Below are positions 7,184 to 7,928 of a stretch of DNA of 7,928 nt, one piece after another (the first letter of the stretch is position 1; every line of letters starts with the position of its first letter). The notes beneath the pieces are model-generated. The model was given only the letters and a program-made list of their open reading frames with translations. It did not search any database and was not told the origin of the DNA. The DNA lies in contig JBDQHL010000063.1 of assembly GCA_040264895.1 (NCBI GenBank), forward strand, positions 1-7,928, given 5' to 3'. Source of the stretch: PGYR01 sp040264895 (lineage in GTDB: Bacteria > Bacteroidota > Ignavibacteria > Kapaibacteriales > UBA2268). The position numbers were made by a program, and so were the translations under genes.

Positions 7184-7504
7184 CTATAACATAGCTGCTA
7201 AAACTAACATTAGAAGTAATGATATCACCGATGTAATTACAGCAGTATTTGTTTTGTTTTTTAACCCTTCAATTTCTGATTTTAAGTTATTATTTTCTTT
7301 GCTTATTTCAGATACTGGTACATCTGAATACTCAATTTGAAGCTTCATTATCTCTTCTCTGAATGATTTATCATTTTGATATTTGTCAGGTAAGAATTCT
7401 TCAATATATTGGTTTAGAAAGCTATCTTTTGCAAGAGATTCAAAATGGCTAATAGGTTTTGCCTTAGATTTTTGATTTTCAATATAATTATCTGAGAATT
7501 TCAT
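7184..7504 (-). CDS. Small predicted tail-anchored membrane protein of unknown function
   Basis: I do not recognise a family. The 106-residue protein has a polar, charged N-terminal part (residues 1-60, many Lys, Glu, Asp and Ser), a stretch with heptad-like spacing likely to form a short coiled coil (about residues 64-84: EISKENNNLKSEIEGLKNK), and a hydrophobic C-terminus, about 88-106 (AVITSVISLLLMLVLAAML), that ends the protein. This is the layout of a single-span tail-anchored protein with its soluble part in the cytoplasm, given the Lys before the span. There is no N-terminal signal peptide. The start is the ATG at 7504, without a Shine-Dalgarno match. The gene is divergent from the RelA/SpoT homologue and convergent with the phosphohexomutase, sharing its terminator. 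Composition resembles its neighbours. The position of the stop next to the terminator, the intact frame and the coherent layout favour a real gene over the plus-strand frame at 7140-7340. Function unknown. Confidence 0.7.
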   Translation of the reverse strand: MKFSDNYIENQKSKAKPISHFESLAKDSFLNQYIEEFLPDKYQNDKSFREEIMKLQIEYSDVPVSEISKENNNLKSEIEGLKNKTNTAVITSVISLLLMLVLAAML

Positions 7505-7535
7505 ATTTTATACTAACGTTTTAACTTATTATTAG

Positions 7536-7541
7536 ATTATA
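7536..7541 (-). promoter_or_regulatory. Candidate -10 box for the small membrane-protein gene
   Basis: On the minus strand the bases read TATAAT, a perfect sigma-70 -10 hexamer, placing a start about 25 bases before the ATG at 7504. The hexamer 17 bases upstream (AAACAA) is a poor -35 and there is no extended -10. In such AT-rich sequence this can arise by chance. Confidence 0.3.
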
Positions 7542-7579
7542 TCGGTATAAAATACATTTTGTTTAGTTAAACTGCTTCA

Positions 7580-7609
7580 TTGACCAAAATTGTCTTCAAT
7601 TTTTACTAT
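7580..7609 (+). promoter_or_regulatory. Candidate sigma-70 promoter for the RelA/SpoT gene
   Basis: TTGACC (7580-7585, five of six matches to the -35 consensus) is followed after 18 bases by TACTAT (7604-7609, four of six to the -10 consensus). This would place the transcription start near 7616, about 33 bases before the ATG at 7649. It is the best promoter match seen in the 144-base divergent region. No Bacteroidota-type TAnnTTTG box is seen there. Confidence 0.45.
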
Positions 7610-7648
7610 TTTCGGACACTTACATACTTCAAATTCGTTTAATTATTG

Positions 7649-7928
7649 ATGCCAATAAATAAAAAAAATAATACTTCTTTAAATTTTGATTTTGATCTAC
7701 TTAAAGATACTAAAGCTTACGGGGAATTTAATCTCTTAATAAAAGATTGCGAATCAAATTTAAAAAAGACAGATTCAGATAAGTTACAGAAAGCTTTTTT
7801 GATATGTTTGGATGCTAATAAAGACAGACTCAGACTATCTGGTATTCCATACTATAGCCATGCTATTTCAATAGCCAGAATAGTAGCTACTGAAATAAAA
7901 TTAGATGATATTTCAATTATTGCTTCAC
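7649..7928 (+). CDS. RelA/SpoT homologue (bifunctional (p)ppGpp synthetase/hydrolase), 3' partial
   Basis: The first 93 codons of a long RelA/SpoT-type protein of the stringent response, running off the right edge. The protein makes and/or degrades the alarmone (p)ppGpp. Residues 1-45 are a polar N-terminal extension; then AFLICLDANKDRLRLSGIPYYSHAIS resembles the helix and R-x-SG-x-PY-x-H pattern that opens the hydrolase HD domain (RKSGEPY-x2-HP in typical members), with the first metal-ligand His in YYSHAIS. The following IARIVATEIKLDDISIIAS leads up to where the HD motif itself (LLHD) should be, which is just past the edge. The hydrolase region is therefore suggested active, but the HD pair, the synthetase domain and the TGS/ACT regions cannot be seen. 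The ATG at 7649 is chosen because an in-frame stop lies at 7640-7642; a TTG directly before it is the only alternative. No Shine-Dalgarno site is seen. The call rests on a short stretch, and relA and spoT cannot be told apart here. Confidence 0.82.
   Translation, partial: MPINKKNNTSLNFDFDLLKDTKAYGEFNLLIKDCESNLKKTDSDKLQKAFLICLDANKDRLRLSGIPYYSHAISIARIVATEIKLDDISIIAS

Noticed and set aside
7140..7340. Plus-strand open frame of 66 codons after the phosphohexomutase
   Set aside because: It begins within the terminator hairpin and lies opposite the better-supported minus-strand gene.
7561..7572. GTTTA-GT-TAAAC palindrome in the divergent intergenic region as an operator
   Set aside because: Five-base arms in AT-rich sequence are expected by chance; no second copy was seen.
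1..7928. CRISPR arrays, tandem repeats, insertion sequences, tRNA or rRNA genes, riboswitches
   Set aside because: None was seen on reading both strands; the genes are packed with almost no free space except 3704-3775, 7122-7183 and 7505-7648.

Overview
The window is AT-rich (roughly a third G+C by eye), densely packed bacterial chromosome. Seven genes on the plus strand run from base 1 to 7121. A bidirectional terminator follows, then a small membrane-protein gene on the minus strand, and then the first ~93 codons of a RelA/SpoT-type stringent-response gene that leaves at the right edge. I see no rRNA, tRNA, CRISPR array, insertion sequence, phage gene or attachment site. The first gene is cut by the left edge: its frame is open to base 1 and the Q-motif of UvrD-type helicases lies upstream of the first visible ATG.

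Layout: UvrD/PcrA-type helicase (1-1974, 5' partial); family-4 glycosyltransferase resembling Stp1 (1978-3174); HAD-IIIA phosphatase of the GmhB/HisB-N type (3167-3703), whose start overlaps the glycosyltransferase end; thioredoxin (start at 3776, not 3740); pterin-4a-carbinolamine dehydratase (start at 4110); enolase (4422-5714); phosphoglucomutase/phosphomannomutase (5718-7121); hairpin terminator (7146-7175); predicted tail-anchored small protein on the minus strand (7184-7504); divergent intergenic region with candidate promoters (7505-7648); RelA/SpoT homologue N-terminus (7649 to edge).

The plus-strand genes are spaced by 3, -8, 72, 7, 3 and 3 bases, so they look like one or two transcription units. 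The only real gap is the 72 bases before thioredoxin, where I found no convincing terminator or promoter. Functionally the run mixes DNA repair, surface-sugar assembly (glycosyltransferase plus sugar phosphatase, with the phosphohexomutase able to supply hexose-1-phosphate), redox, pterin recycling and lower glycolysis. This is a housekeeping assortment rather than a dedicated pathway.

The organism is a bacterium with low G+C, tight gene packing and few strong Shine-Dalgarno sites; those before thioredoxin and enolase are the clear ones. The style of the RelA/SpoT N-terminus and of the helicase suggests the Bacteroidota/Chlorobi/Marinimicrobia (FCB) side of the tree. This is a low-confidence impression from memory, not a placement.

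I did not find an obviously new biological system. The points most worth a second look are the HAD phosphatase that has lost all four zinc ligands of its family, the unassigned tail-anchored protein divergent from the RelA/SpoT gene, and a helicase that ends soon after its last motif.
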